Positions 34,167-41,648 of a stretch of DNA of 64,000 bases are shown here, one piece after another. The stretch is from Bacillota bacterium (lineage in GTDB: Bacteria; Bacillota; Desulfotomaculia; Desulfotomaculales; Desulfallaceae). The DNA lies in assembly GCA_023439185.1 (NCBI GenBank), contig JAEXOR010000044.1, forward strand, positions 62,001 through 126,000. The letters are read 5' to 3'. The first letter of the stretch is position 1, and each line of letters opens with the position of its first letter. The notes under the pieces are model-generated. The model searched no databases and had not been told where the DNA came from. It worked only from the letters and a program-made list of their open reading frames with translations. The translations under genes and the position numbers were made by a program.

Positions 34167-34880
34167 ATGATTGAAGTTCGGAACATGACAAAAAAATACG
34201 GCAAACTGGCGGCCAACGACAATATTACCCTGTCTGTGGAGGGCGGCGAGCTGGCTGTGCTCCTCGGGCCGAACGGCGCGGGCAAGTCGACGCTGATCAA
34301 AAGTATTTGCGGTCTGCTGCGTTTCCAGGGTTCCGTGACCATTGGCGGGTATGAAAACCATTCGACAGAGGCGAAGCGCATTCTGGGGTATGTGCCGGAG
34401 TTTCCCGTGCTGTATCCGCTGCTGACGGTGGACGAGCACCTGGAGTTCATTGCCAAGGCTTACCGGCTGGACGCCTGGGAGGAAAGAGCGGAGGAACTGC
34501 TCCACCGTTTTGAGTTAAGCGATAAAAAGAAGAAGCTGGGCAAAGAGCTTTCCAAGGGTATGCAGCAAAAGGTAAGCGTCTGCTGCGCGCTTCTGCCGCG
34601 GCCCAGGGCCGTCATTATGGACGAACCCCTGGTCGGTCTCGATCCCCATGGAATCCGCGAGCTGAAAGGGGTTATTGCCCAACTGCGGGACAGCGGCTGC
34701 GCGCTGCTCGTCAGCACTCACATGATTGAAAGCGTGGAGGAAAACTGGGATGTAACCTACATCATGGTTAAAGGCCGGATCGCGCGTGTTTGCCGCCGCA
34801 CGGACATCACGGCGGGTCAAAGCCTGGAGGATGTTTATTTCGACATTACCGAAGGAGAAAGTCGGGAGGGTGCGCTATGA
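34167..34880 (+). CDS. ABC-2 type exporter ATPase
   Basis: A 237-residue ATPase with Walker A GPNGAGKST, a signature-region LSKGMQQKVSVCCALL and Walker B AVIMDEPLVGLDPHG. It belongs to the drug/lantibiotic/Na+ export type class that pairs with large ABC-2 permeases. AGGGG lies before ATG 34167. The stop overlaps the permease ATG (ATGA). Confidence 0.9.
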   Translation: MIEVRNMTKKYGKLAANDNITLSVEGGELAVLLGPNGAGKSTLIKSICGLLRFQGSVTIGGYENHSTEAKRILGYVPEFPVLYPLLTVDEHLEFIAKAYRLDAWEERAEELLHRFELSDKKKKLGKELSKGMQQKVSVCCALLPRPRAVIMDEPLVGLDPHGIRELKGVIAQLRDSGCALLVSTHMIESVEENWDVTYIMVKGRIARVCRRTDITAGQSLEDVYFDITEGESREGAL

Positions 34881-36469
34881 GCAGCCTGGTTTTCCTGCTG
34901 ATTAGGAGCGCCAAAAACCTCTTTTTGGAGCTGTTGCGAAAACCGGCTCAGCTGGCGTTATGGGTGCTTTTGATCGCGGCCATTGGAGGAATGATTCTTC
35001 TTTCGATTTTTACACGGCAAAGCGCCGAGAGTTTTACCGATATTATCTGGCTCAAGGGTATTCTTTTCGCGCTGATTCTTATTTTTGTAGTGGCGGCCGT
35101 CCAAAAGGGCCTGTCCAACGGTGACGCCATTTTTGACATGAACGATGTCAACCTGCTGTTTGTTTCTCCGGTCAGCCCCCGCCTGATATTGATGTACGGC
35201 ATCGTTCGCATGGCGAAAATGGCGTTTTGGGCGGGTTTTTTTATTTTGTTTCAAAGCAATTCCCTGGGCAGGGGCTTTGGTGTCGGCTTTGACGCGGTAC
35301 TGCTGGTGCTGCTCGGCTTTATCCTGGCCGTTGGCATGCTTCAGATCCTGTCGCTGCTGATATACAGCCTGACCAACGGAAGACCCGCGCGGAAGATGGC
35401 GGTCCGACTTATTGCCATCGCGGCTTTTCTGCCGTTGATTGTTTACCTCGGCCTGCAGTTGGCCAGTGCCGGTGAGCCGCTGCCGGCACTGGAAAATACG
35501 CTGCGTTCGCCCTTGGCCGCCTGGACTCCGGTGGCGGGCTGGGCGTCGGAAGGCGCTGTGTCGCTGATTACCGGCGATATGGGAAGCGGACTGCTGTTTT
35601 TGGGGCTGCTTGTACTGGCCGGGGTGCTTTTGATCCTGTATATCGCTTTAAGCAACCCCGATTATTACGAAGATGTGCTGGTGGCCACCGAAACCGCTTT
35701 TGAGAAAAAGCGCGACATGTCCAAGGGGCAAATCAACGCGGAAGCTTCATCAATGAAGAAAGTTAAGGTTTCCAAAACCGGTATCGGCGGTATTGGAGCA
35801 AGCGCGATTTTTTATAAGCATTTGCGGGAAGCCTTCCGCGCCAACAGGCTTGGGCTCTGGGGGTTGACGTCTATATTGACGGTATTTGGCGCGACTCTAT
35901 TTTCTCTTTTTATACGCGGCGAGGCCGGCGGGATTTTGGTTATTCTGCAGATCCTGATGTGGCTGCAGATATACATGATCGGGACCGGACGCGGCCTGCA
36001 GGAGCTTTATCTCCATTATATCTACCTGATTCCCGGGAGTTCTTTTCGCAAAATCGTGTGGAGCAACCTGGAGATTGCCTTCAAGGTACTGGTGGAAAGT
36101 CTGGCTGTTTTCTGGATTGCGGGTTTAATTATCGGAGAGCCTGTTTTGCTGATTATCGCGGCTATTGTGGTTTATACGCTGTTTTCTTTTTTGCTGCTGG
36201 GTATCAACTATCTATCGCTGCGCTGGACGGGCGCAAACATCAGCACCGGGTTTATGATGTTTATTTACACCATTGCGGTGATCGTGATCATGCTGCCCGG
36301 CTTGATTGCCGCCGTTTTTATTGGCAGTATGTTTGGGCAGGCCGGCGTACCGATCGGGCTTGGGATACTGGCATTGTGGGAATTGATTGCCGCCCTCGGC
36401 TGTTTCGGGCTGTCGAAGGGAATTTTACACCATTGCGATATGCCGGTGGTGAAAATAGGGAAGCAGTAG
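34877..36469 (+). CDS. ABC-2 type exporter permease
   Basis: A 530-residue permease with about twelve hydrophobic segments and a cytoplasmic middle region (residues 270-330, rich in Lys and Glu). Size and context fit the putative ABC-exporter permease family (PF16962-like) that works with the ATPase encoded upstream. ATG 34877, with GGGAGGG upstream, is chosen over a longer frame because it overlaps the ATPase stop by 4 bases. The substrate is unknown. Confidence 0.85.
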   Translation: MSSLVFLLIRSAKNLFLELLRKPAQLALWVLLIAAIGGMILLSIFTRQSAESFTDIIWLKGILFALILIFVVAAVQKGLSNGDAIFDMNDVNLLFVSPVSPRLILMYGIVRMAKMAFWAGFFILFQSNSLGRGFGVGFDAVLLVLLGFILAVGMLQILSLLIYSLTNGRPARKMAVRLIAIAAFLPLIVYLGLQLASAGEPLPALENTLRSPLAAWTPVAGWASEGAVSLITGDMGSGLLFLGLLVLAGVLLILYIALSNPDYYEDVLVATETAFEKKRDMSKGQINAEASSMKKVKVSKTGIGGIGASAIFYKHLREAFRANRLGLWGLTSILTVFGATLFSLFIRGEAGGILVILQILMWLQIYMIGTGRGLQELYLHYIYLIPGSSFRKIVWSNLEIAFKVLVESLAVFWIAGLIIGEPVLLIIAAIVVYTLFSFLLLGINYLSLRWTGANISTGFMMFIYTIAVIVIMLPGLIAAVFIGSMFGQAGVPIGLGILALWELIAALGCFGLSKGILHHCDMPVVKIGKQ

Positions 36470-36620
36470 CGGCAGTTTTTACAGCTTTTCTGCCGGGCAG
36501 GCTTCACACTGCTGTAATAGCTTTGAGCATAGTTATATGCTGTTGACACTAAACTTGCAATAAATTACCATATAAGCAATTACTAAAGGTTAATTTTACC
36601 TGTAAGCGAGGTGAATATTA

Positions 36621-37805
36621 ATGCGCAAGCACCTGTTGAAATCCTTTTTTGCAAGTATCAAGCACGCCAGTTTCGAAGTGGTATACTGGGACGGGGAACA
36701 AGCCAGGTACGGAGACGGGGAGCCCCGGGTAAAAGTGATTTTTAACAAGCCGCTGCCGCTGACATTTAACCTGAAAGACCCGGTACTCGCTTTCGGTGAA
36801 GCGTACATGGACGACGTTGTTGATTTCGAGGGCAACCTGGATGAAGTATTCAGGGCGGTTGAATCAAACAAAGACAGCATTTCCAAAGGCTTGACCGGAA
36901 AGGCTGTCTCGGTGGTTAAATCACTGAGCGACGCAGCCTCCAGGTTGAAACAAAAAAGCAATATCCAGCATCACTATGACCTGGGAAACGATTTCTTTTC
37001 GCTGTGGCTGGACAAGACCATGAGCTACTCCTGCGCTTATTTTAAAACCTTCGGCGATTCATTACATCAGGCCCAGTTGCAAAAAATTGATCACATCCTC
37101 AAGAAAATTCAACTGCGGCCGGGGGAATGCCTGCTGGACATCGGCAGCGGCTGGGGCTGGTTGATTATTAAGGCGGCGCGGGAGTACGGTGCGCGGGCAC
37201 TGGGTATTACCTTAAGTGAAGAGCAATTTCACGCCACCAAAGAGCGGATCAAGGAACTTGGTCTTGAGGGGCGGGCGGACGTCAAACTGCTCAATTACAT
37301 GGACCTGGACGAGCAGGAGCACCGGTTTGACAAGATCGTCAGCGTGGGTATGTTTGAGCACACCGGAAAGGAAAATTTGCCCCGGTATATGGGAAAAGTC
37401 AACCAGTTGCTTGCTCCCGGCGGTCTGTCCATGCTGCATACCATCGCCGGGATGTGGGAAAAGCCCGTCAACGCCTGGATCGAAAAATACATCTTTCCCG
37501 GCGGCTATATCCCTTCTTTGCGGGAAACAGTGTGGCTGCTGCCTGAATATGATTTTCACCTGCTGCACGCGGAAAGTCTGCGTATGCACTACGCCGTGAC
37601 CCTGGACCGCTGGTATGAAAATTTCTTAAAACACGCCGATGCCGTTGAACAGAAATACGGTCACCGGTTCGTACGCATGTGGGATCTGTACCTGCGCGGC
37701 TGTGCCGCTTCTTTCCGGGTGTCCGGTCTGAATATTTACCAATTGCTATTCTCCAGGGGACTGAACAACAAACTGCCGGCGACCCTGGAACATATATATC
37801 ATTAA
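36621..37805 (+). CDS. Cyclopropane-fatty-acyl-phospholipid synthase family protein
   Basis: A 394-residue SAM-dependent methyltransferase of the CFA synthase family. The N-terminal domain (residues 1-95) precedes QHHYDLGNDFFSLWLDKTMSYSCAYF, the SAM loop LLDIGSGWGWLIIKAA, and VSVGMFEHTGKENLPRYM, whose Glu corresponds to the catalytic region of CFA synthases. These enzymes transfer a methylene group from SAM to unsaturated acyl chains of membrane lipids. Its own promoter region is the 150-bp gap upstream. Confidence 0.9.
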   Translation: MRKHLLKSFFASIKHASFEVVYWDGEQARYGDGEPRVKVIFNKPLPLTFNLKDPVLAFGEAYMDDVVDFEGNLDEVFRAVESNKDSISKGLTGKAVSVVKSLSDAASRLKQKSNIQHHYDLGNDFFSLWLDKTMSYSCAYFKTFGDSLHQAQLQKIDHILKKIQLRPGECLLDIGSGWGWLIIKAAREYGARALGITLSEEQFHATKERIKELGLEGRADVKLLNYMDLDEQEHRFDKIVSVGMFEHTGKENLPRYMGKVNQLLAPGGLSMLHTIAGMWEKPVNAWIEKYIFPGGYIPSLRETVWLLPEYDFHLLHAESLRMHYAVTLDRWYENFLKHADAVEQKYGHRFVRMWDLYLRGCAASFRVSGLNIYQLLFSRGLNNKLPATLEHIYH

Positions 37806-37836
37806 GAGAGTTACCGGACAATGGGGGTGAAAATGG

Positions 37837-38022
37837 ATGGATTTTGATTTAATTGGTGTTTCTTATGTATTGGGCTTGATATTTTTCTGGGGTTTGATCT
37901 TTGGTGCCGTATTTGTAATATATAGATTCATAAAACAAAAAAACGATTATAACAGAGAGGTGCTGCATAAACTCGACGAGATGATCCGCTTATTGAAGGA
38001 AATGAGACAACTGAATAAATAA
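37837..38022 (+). CDS. Small single-pass membrane protein
   Basis: A 61-residue protein: one membrane helix (VLGLIFFWGLIFGAVFVIYRF) and a short charged helix (EVLHKLDEMIRLLKEMRQLN). GGGGGTG lies 6 bases upstream of the ATG. It sits between the CFA-like gene and the YnfA pair. Function unknown. Confidence 0.7.
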   Translation: MDFDLIGVSYVLGLIFFWGLIFGAVFVIYRFIKQKNDYNREVLHKLDEMIRLLKEMRQLNK

Positions 38023-38043
38023 CATTATCCACAGGAGGCAAAA

Positions 38044-38400
38044 ATGGTTTTAAGATCAGCGCTGCTTTTCTTTCTGGCGGGATTGGCGGAAATAGCCGGC
38101 GGGTACTTTGTTTGGGTTTGGCTCCGGTATGACGCGGGCCTAATGTGGGGTGTTCTGGGCGGACTTGTTTTAATTTTATACGGAGTGATTCCGACGTTTC
38201 AACAGTTCCCCAGTTTTGGACGCATTTACGCGGCATACGGGGGCGTTTTTATTGTCATGTCTATTTTATGGGGTTGGTGGGTTGATCATATCAGCCCCGA
38301 TTTTTATGATTGTGCCGGCACCATCATCGCTTTAATTGGAACCGCGGTCATTATTTGGGCGCCTCGGAAAGAAGATAAAAAGGCGGAGGAAGTACAATGA
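38044..38400 (+). CDS. YnfA-like (UPF0060) membrane protein 1
   Basis: A 118-residue protein with four membrane helices and the UPF0060 motifs LAEIAGGYFVWVWLR and FGRIYAAYGGVFIVMSILWGWWVD. UPF0060/YnfA proteins are distantly related to small multidrug-resistance pumps. It has an extra charged tail (KEDKKAEEVQ). The stop overlaps the next ATG, so the two paralogues are co-translated and may form a heterodimer. Confidence 0.9.
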   Translation: MVLRSALLFFLAGLAEIAGGYFVWVWLRYDAGLMWGVLGGLVLILYGVIPTFQQFPSFGRIYAAYGGVFIVMSILWGWWVDHISPDFYDCAGTIIALIGTAVIIWAPRKEDKKAEEVQ

Positions 38401-38723
38401 TCATTAAATCAGCTTTGTTATTTATTGTAGCGGGTTTGGCTGAAATCGGCGGCGGCTATTTGGTGTGGCTGTGGCTGCGGGAAAAGAAGCATTTTATCCT
38501 GGGGATTGCCGGAGCTATAATCCTTGTTCTGTACGGGGTAATCCCCACGCTGCAGGATTACCCGAATTTCGGACGGATTTATGCCGCGTATGGCGGTATT
38601 TTTATTGTGTTATCGCTATTATGGGGTTGGGGTGTGGACCGTAAAAAGCCCGACCGCTATGACTGGCTGGGCGCACTCATTGCCCTGACCGGTGCGGCAA
38701 TGATCATCTGGATGCCCAGGTAA
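38397..38723 (+). CDS. YnfA-like (UPF0060) membrane protein 2
   Basis: A 108-residue paralogue of the preceding protein, with GLAEIGGGYLVWLWLREKK and FGRIYAAYGGIFIVLSLLWGWGVDRKKPDRYDW. It is the standard length for the family. Paired small-membrane-pump genes in tandem often encode obligate heterodimers with opposite membrane topology; that is an inference here. Confidence 0.9.
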   Translation: MIIKSALLFIVAGLAEIGGGYLVWLWLREKKHFILGIAGAIILVLYGVIPTLQDYPNFGRIYAAYGGIFIVLSLLWGWGVDRKKPDRYDWLGALIALTGAAMIIWMPR

Positions 38724-38822
38724 CATTGTTTATTGCATAAAAAACCATATATTTATAAAATCTGTTAATATGATGATTTGCCATGAAGAAAGCTCACCAT
38801 TTCCAGACTGTCACTGGAGGCC

Positions 38823-38877
38823 AATGCCGAAATGGTTTCCTGCCTGTCTGGCCGGGAGAAAGAAACCTGTTGGCATT
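38823..38877 (+). promoter_or_regulatory. Possible structured leader of the DUF169 gene
   Basis: AATGCC (38823) pairs with GGCATT (38872), and inside it GGTTTC pairs with GAAACC, giving a two-part stem directly before the AAGGAGG of the next gene. It matches no riboswitch I know. Confidence 0.35.
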
Positions 38878-38900
38878 GTTAAAAAATAAGGAGGTATTTT

Positions 38901-39680
38901 ATGAAAAGCAAGATTGCGGATGCTATTGGTTTTAGATATTCCCCGGTAGCCATTGTATTCACCGATGAAAAGCCGGAAAGGGCCTTTCAGTACAAGGAGG
39001 GCCACTGGGGCTGCGTGGTGGCCATGCTGAATGCGGCGGCCAAGGGGCGGACGGCGGTTTTCGACCGCAAAACTTACGGCTGCATTGGAGGCGGCGCCGG
39101 TTTGGGTTTCGGCAACACTTATCTGGGATTCCCCGGAGGCATAGAATATTTCCTTTCCACCGGGAACAAAGAATTTTGCGAGAGCGAAATGGGCAAAAAC
39201 GTGGTAAAGAACTGGCCTGCCTTAAGCCATGGCGAGGCGTACAAAAAAGCGCCGGAATTTGCCAAATCCTTCGCTGATTCGCTTCCATATTATGATGTTC
39301 CCACTGAATACGTGGTATTTAAGCCTCTGGAGAATCTATTACCCGGGGAAAAACCTGAAGTGGTGGTTTTCCTGGCCGCTCCGGACCAGATTTCGGCCCT
39401 GACTGTACTGGCAAACTACGCCAGGCACGGCGGGGATAGTGTTTTCATACCCTGGGGTGCGGGTTGTCACAGCATCTGTATAATTCCATTAAATGAGGGA
39501 AAATCGGATAAACCCAGGGGGGTTGTGGGGTTAATAGACATTTCCGCACGTAAATTCGTGGACCAGGACATTCTTTCTTTTAGCGTTCCCTACAATATGT
39601 ACCTTGAAATGGAAGGCAATGTGGATGAAAGTTTCCTTACCAGGGAAGAGTGGCTGAAGCTCAAAGAGAGAAACAAATAG
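38901..39680 (+). CDS. DUF169 family protein
   Basis: A 259-residue DUF169 protein with the typical opening SPVAIVFTDEKPE, the CVVAMLNAAAKGRTAVFDRKTYGCIGGGAGLGFG block (Cys-rich, near residue 50) and GCHSICIIP near residue 195. DUF169 proteins are common in anaerobes and have no established function. The conserved cysteines suggest metal or cofactor binding. A strong AAGGAGG precedes ATG 38901. A truncated cobalamin riboswitch starts 10 bases after its stop. Confidence 0.85.
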   Translation: MKSKIADAIGFRYSPVAIVFTDEKPERAFQYKEGHWGCVVAMLNAAAKGRTAVFDRKTYGCIGGGAGLGFGNTYLGFPGGIEYFLSTGNKEFCESEMGKNVVKNWPALSHGEAYKKAPEFAKSFADSLPYYDVPTEYVVFKPLENLLPGEKPEVVVFLAAPDQISALTVLANYARHGGDSVFIPWGAGCHSICIIPLNEGKSDKPRGVVGLIDISARKFVDQDILSFSVPYNMYLEMEGNVDESFLTREEWLKLKERNK

Positions 39681-39690
39681 ACCAATTTGC

Positions 39691-39800
39691 GAGGATCGTG
39701 GGCCGGAAGATAGGGAATCGGGTGGTATTCCGGGCCGGATCCGCCACTGTACTGGGGAGCAACTGTCAATGCCACTCCTTTGGGAGAAGGGATATTAAGG
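39691..39800 (+). promoter_or_regulatory. Truncated cobalamin riboswitch
   Basis: The region contains GGGCCGG, AGGGAATCGGGTGGTATTCC, CCGCCACTGTACTGGGGAGC, TGCCACTCC and TGGGAGAAGGG in riboswitch order. It aligns closely with the complete element at 40615-40768, but it lacks the 3' block that ends GTCAGGAGACCTGCC and the closing stem. It lies just before the NTPase gene. It is probably non-functional as a B12 sensor, or at least altered. Confidence 0.75.
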
Positions 39801-39814
39801 TGGTATGTAAAGGA

Positions 39815-40333
39815 ATGCATATTTTTCTGACCGGTGCAATACAAGCAGGGAAAAGTACCGTAATTTCAAAGACATTAGCGATGCTCGAAATCATACCCAG
39901 AGGTTTCAGAACCTATTTCGGACCCGACAGAGAATCCTCCGCGCGACGGTTGTATTTAAATGATGCTTCCAATGCGCAAATTTACAGGGAAGAAAATGTT
40001 GTTGTCAACTTTACCAAAGGCAATCCACCCCAGGTGCTGACGGAGAGATTTGATACTCTGGGGGTGGAACTCATTCGATCCGCCAGAGCAAACGCAAATT
40101 TGATTTTAATGGATGAATGCGGCCATTTCGAGCGTGACGCAGTTTTATTTCAAAGGGAGATCCTGGATGCTTTGCATGATAGTATCCCGGTGCTTGGTGT
40201 TATAAAACCGTTCGGCAGCGGGTGGCTTGATCAAATAAGAAATCACCCCAAAGTATCGATTGTCACTGTCTTACAGGAAAACCGGGATATTCTACCCCAA
40301 ATGCTTGCCCGGCAACTTACTTTGAATGGATAA
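39815..40333 (+). CDS. THEP1-type nucleoside-triphosphatase
   Basis: A 172-residue P-loop protein (MHIFLTGAIQAGKSTVISKTL) with LILMDECGHFE as Walker B and LGVIKPFGSGWLDQIRNHP later. This is the NTPase_1/THEP1 pattern (PF03266). These enzymes hydrolyse nucleoside triphosphates or act as nucleotide kinases; the role is unclear. ATG 39815 is the first start beyond the riboswitch-like leader. Its position beside cobalamin genes suggests B12-linked regulation, but function in corrinoid metabolism is not shown. Confidence 0.75.
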   Translation: MHIFLTGAIQAGKSTVISKTLAMLEIIPRGFRTYFGPDRESSARRLYLNDASNAQIYREENVVVNFTKGNPPQVLTERFDTLGVELIRSARANANLILMDECGHFERDAVLFQREILDALHDSIPVLGVIKPFGSGWLDQIRNHPKVSIVTVLQENRDILPQMLARQLTLNG

Positions 40334-40360
40334 TCAAACAACATGATGAAGATTAAAATA

Positions 40361-40457
40361 TGGAGGGGAGAAGTCGGAATTGAACCGGACTCCCGCCCGG
40401 ATCACGGGCAGGCCGACAGGTTTGCAGCCCGCGGGGGGAACCATCCCCTTTCTCCCC
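40361..40457 (-). tRNA. SelC-like tRNA-Cys (anticodon GCA)
   Basis: A 97-base cloverleaf read on the minus strand. It has an 8-bp acceptor stem (GGGGAGAA/TTCTCCCC), a 4-base D-loop (TGGT) closed by GGGGA/TCCCC, and an anticodon loop CTGCAAA with anticodon GCA. A long variable arm of 8 bp (CCTGCCCG/CGGGCGGG) follows. The T-arm forms only with a bulged C at 40388, loop TTCAATT. The discriminator is U and CCA is encoded. The 8-bp acceptor, small D-loop and long variable arm are selenocysteine-tRNA features, but anticodon GCA and U73 are cysteine identity elements. It is therefore a minor tRNA-Cys of Sec-like build, not a normal tRNA-Cys or tRNA-Sec. Confidence 0.85.
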
Positions 40458-40566
40458 GGAATATACTATCATAAAATAAATTAATTAAGCAAATAAATAA
40501 TTTGCGTTATACTGTTGATTATGATAAACACCATAAATTAAAACTTTTTCTATGTGAGCATGATAG

Positions 40567-40595
40567 TTGACAGAACCGGGTAACTGGGTTATATT
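40567..40595 (+). promoter_or_regulatory. Sigma-A promoter of the cobamide operon
   Basis: TTGACA (40567-40572), 17 bases, TATATT (40590-40595). It lies about 20 bases before the cobalamin riboswitch, the right place for its transcription start. Confidence 0.8.
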
Positions 40596-40614
40596 TTTCT
40601 AAATACATATTCTG

Positions 40615-40768
40615 TTTTACAGGTGCCGGCCATGGGCCGGAGAATAGGGAACCGGGTGCTATTCCCGGACGGACCCGCCACTGTATTGGGGAGCAATTGT
40701 CAATGCCACTCCTTTGGGGGAAGGGACAAAGTTGCGATGAGCCTGAGTCAGGAGACCTGCCTGTAAAC
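40615..40768 (+). promoter_or_regulatory. Cobalamin riboswitch
   Basis: Complete aptamer order: ACAGGTGCC, AGGGAACCGGGTG, CCCGCCACTGTATTGGGGAGC, TGCCACTCC, TGGGGGAAGGG, GATGAGCCTGAGTCAGGAGACCTGCC, with the closing ACAGG/CCTGT stem. It is followed by an intrinsic terminator at 40821 and then the cobS-cobT-bza operon. B12 excess is expected to reduce expression. Confidence 0.96.
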
Positions 40769-40820
40769 GTAAGTCGTCGGCTTCGCGAATAAGCCGGGCG
40801 GCGGTTGTGAGGATGATGGT

Positions 40821-40853
40821 AAAATCCGCACCTGTTAGGGTTGCGGATTTTTT
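40821..40853 (+). terminator. Attenuator terminator of the cobalamin riboswitch
   Basis: AAATCCGC (40822-40829) pairs with GCGGATTT (40843-40850), followed by T residues. It lies between the aptamer and the chosen cobS start, as an expression platform should. Confidence 0.85.
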
Positions 40854-40875
40854 GCGTTTAATAACGACGAAAGCG

Positions 40876-41634
40876 GTGGTTGAGATTTTTAAAGAGTTTT
40901 TGCTGGCTTTGCAGTTTTTAACCAGGCTCCCGGTTACTGTCTCCGGTATGGTGGACGACCGGACCATGGCGCGGTCCATGGCTTATTTCTCCCTGATTGG
41001 TTTATTGATTGGCGGCGGGGCCGCCGGGGTGCACTATTTGCTCGGTCTGGTCTTTTCAGCCACGGTGGCGAACCTGGGCGCCGTCATTTTTGTTATTTTC
41101 GTGACGGGCAATTTGCATGGTGACGGTCTGATGGATACCGCCGACGCTGTTTTCAGCGGCCGGCCCCGGGAGCGGATGCTGGAGATCATGAAGGACAGCC
41201 GGGTCGGCTCCCACGGGGTGATGGCGGGTGTGCTGACCATCTTGCTGCGGGTGGTCCTGCTGGGGGAGATGGAGCCGGCAACGCAGATGACGGCGCTGGT
41301 ACTGGCGCCGATGCTGGGCCGCTGGGCGCAGGTCTACGGCTCGTCCCGCTATCCTTACGCGAGAAACAACGAAGGAACCGGCTCCTTTACCGTCCACGTG
41401 GGCCGGCGGGAACTGGTGATCAACTCCATAGTGGTCCTGGGTCTGGTGCTGGGGTTTTTAAAGCTGCCCGGCCTCATTCTTCTGGGGGTTGCACTGGCCG
41501 GCACTCTTCTGTTGCACCGGTTCATTAAAGGCAAACTTGGCGGCGTTACCGGCGACACGTTGGGCGCGGCCAGTGAAGGGGTGGAGATATTGGCCCTGGC
41601 GGCGCTGGTTCTGCTGCCGTCTTTAAAATTATAG
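40876..41634 (+). CDS. cobS: Cobalamin-5'-phosphate synthase (adenosylcobinamide-GDP ribazoletransferase)
   Basis: CobS joins adenosylcobinamide-GDP to alpha-ribazole (phosphate), the last assembly step of cobamides, in the membrane. The 252-residue protein has FLLALQFLTRLPV at the N-terminus, the catalytic LHGDGLMDTADAVFSGR motif and MKDSRVGSHGV, with five or six helices. GTG 40876 is chosen because the frame extending to 40807 would start inside the terminator hairpin. The ribosome-binding site is weak. First gene of the operon. Confidence 0.92.
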   Translation: MVEIFKEFLLALQFLTRLPVTVSGMVDDRTMARSMAYFSLIGLLIGGGAAGVHYLLGLVFSATVANLGAVIFVIFVTGNLHGDGLMDTADAVFSGRPRERMLEIMKDSRVGSHGVMAGVLTILLRVVLLGEMEPATQMTALVLAPMLGRWAQVYGSSRYPYARNNEGTGSFTVHVGRRELVINSIVVLGLVLGFLKLPGLILLGVALAGTLLLHRFIKGKLGGVTGDTLGAASEGVEILALAALVLLPSLKL

Positions 41635-41648
41635 AAAGGAGCAAAATA

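Noticed and set aside
40361..40457. Selenocysteine tRNA (selC)
   Set aside because: The overall shape fits, but the anticodon is GCA, not TCA, and the discriminator is U where tRNA-Sec has G.
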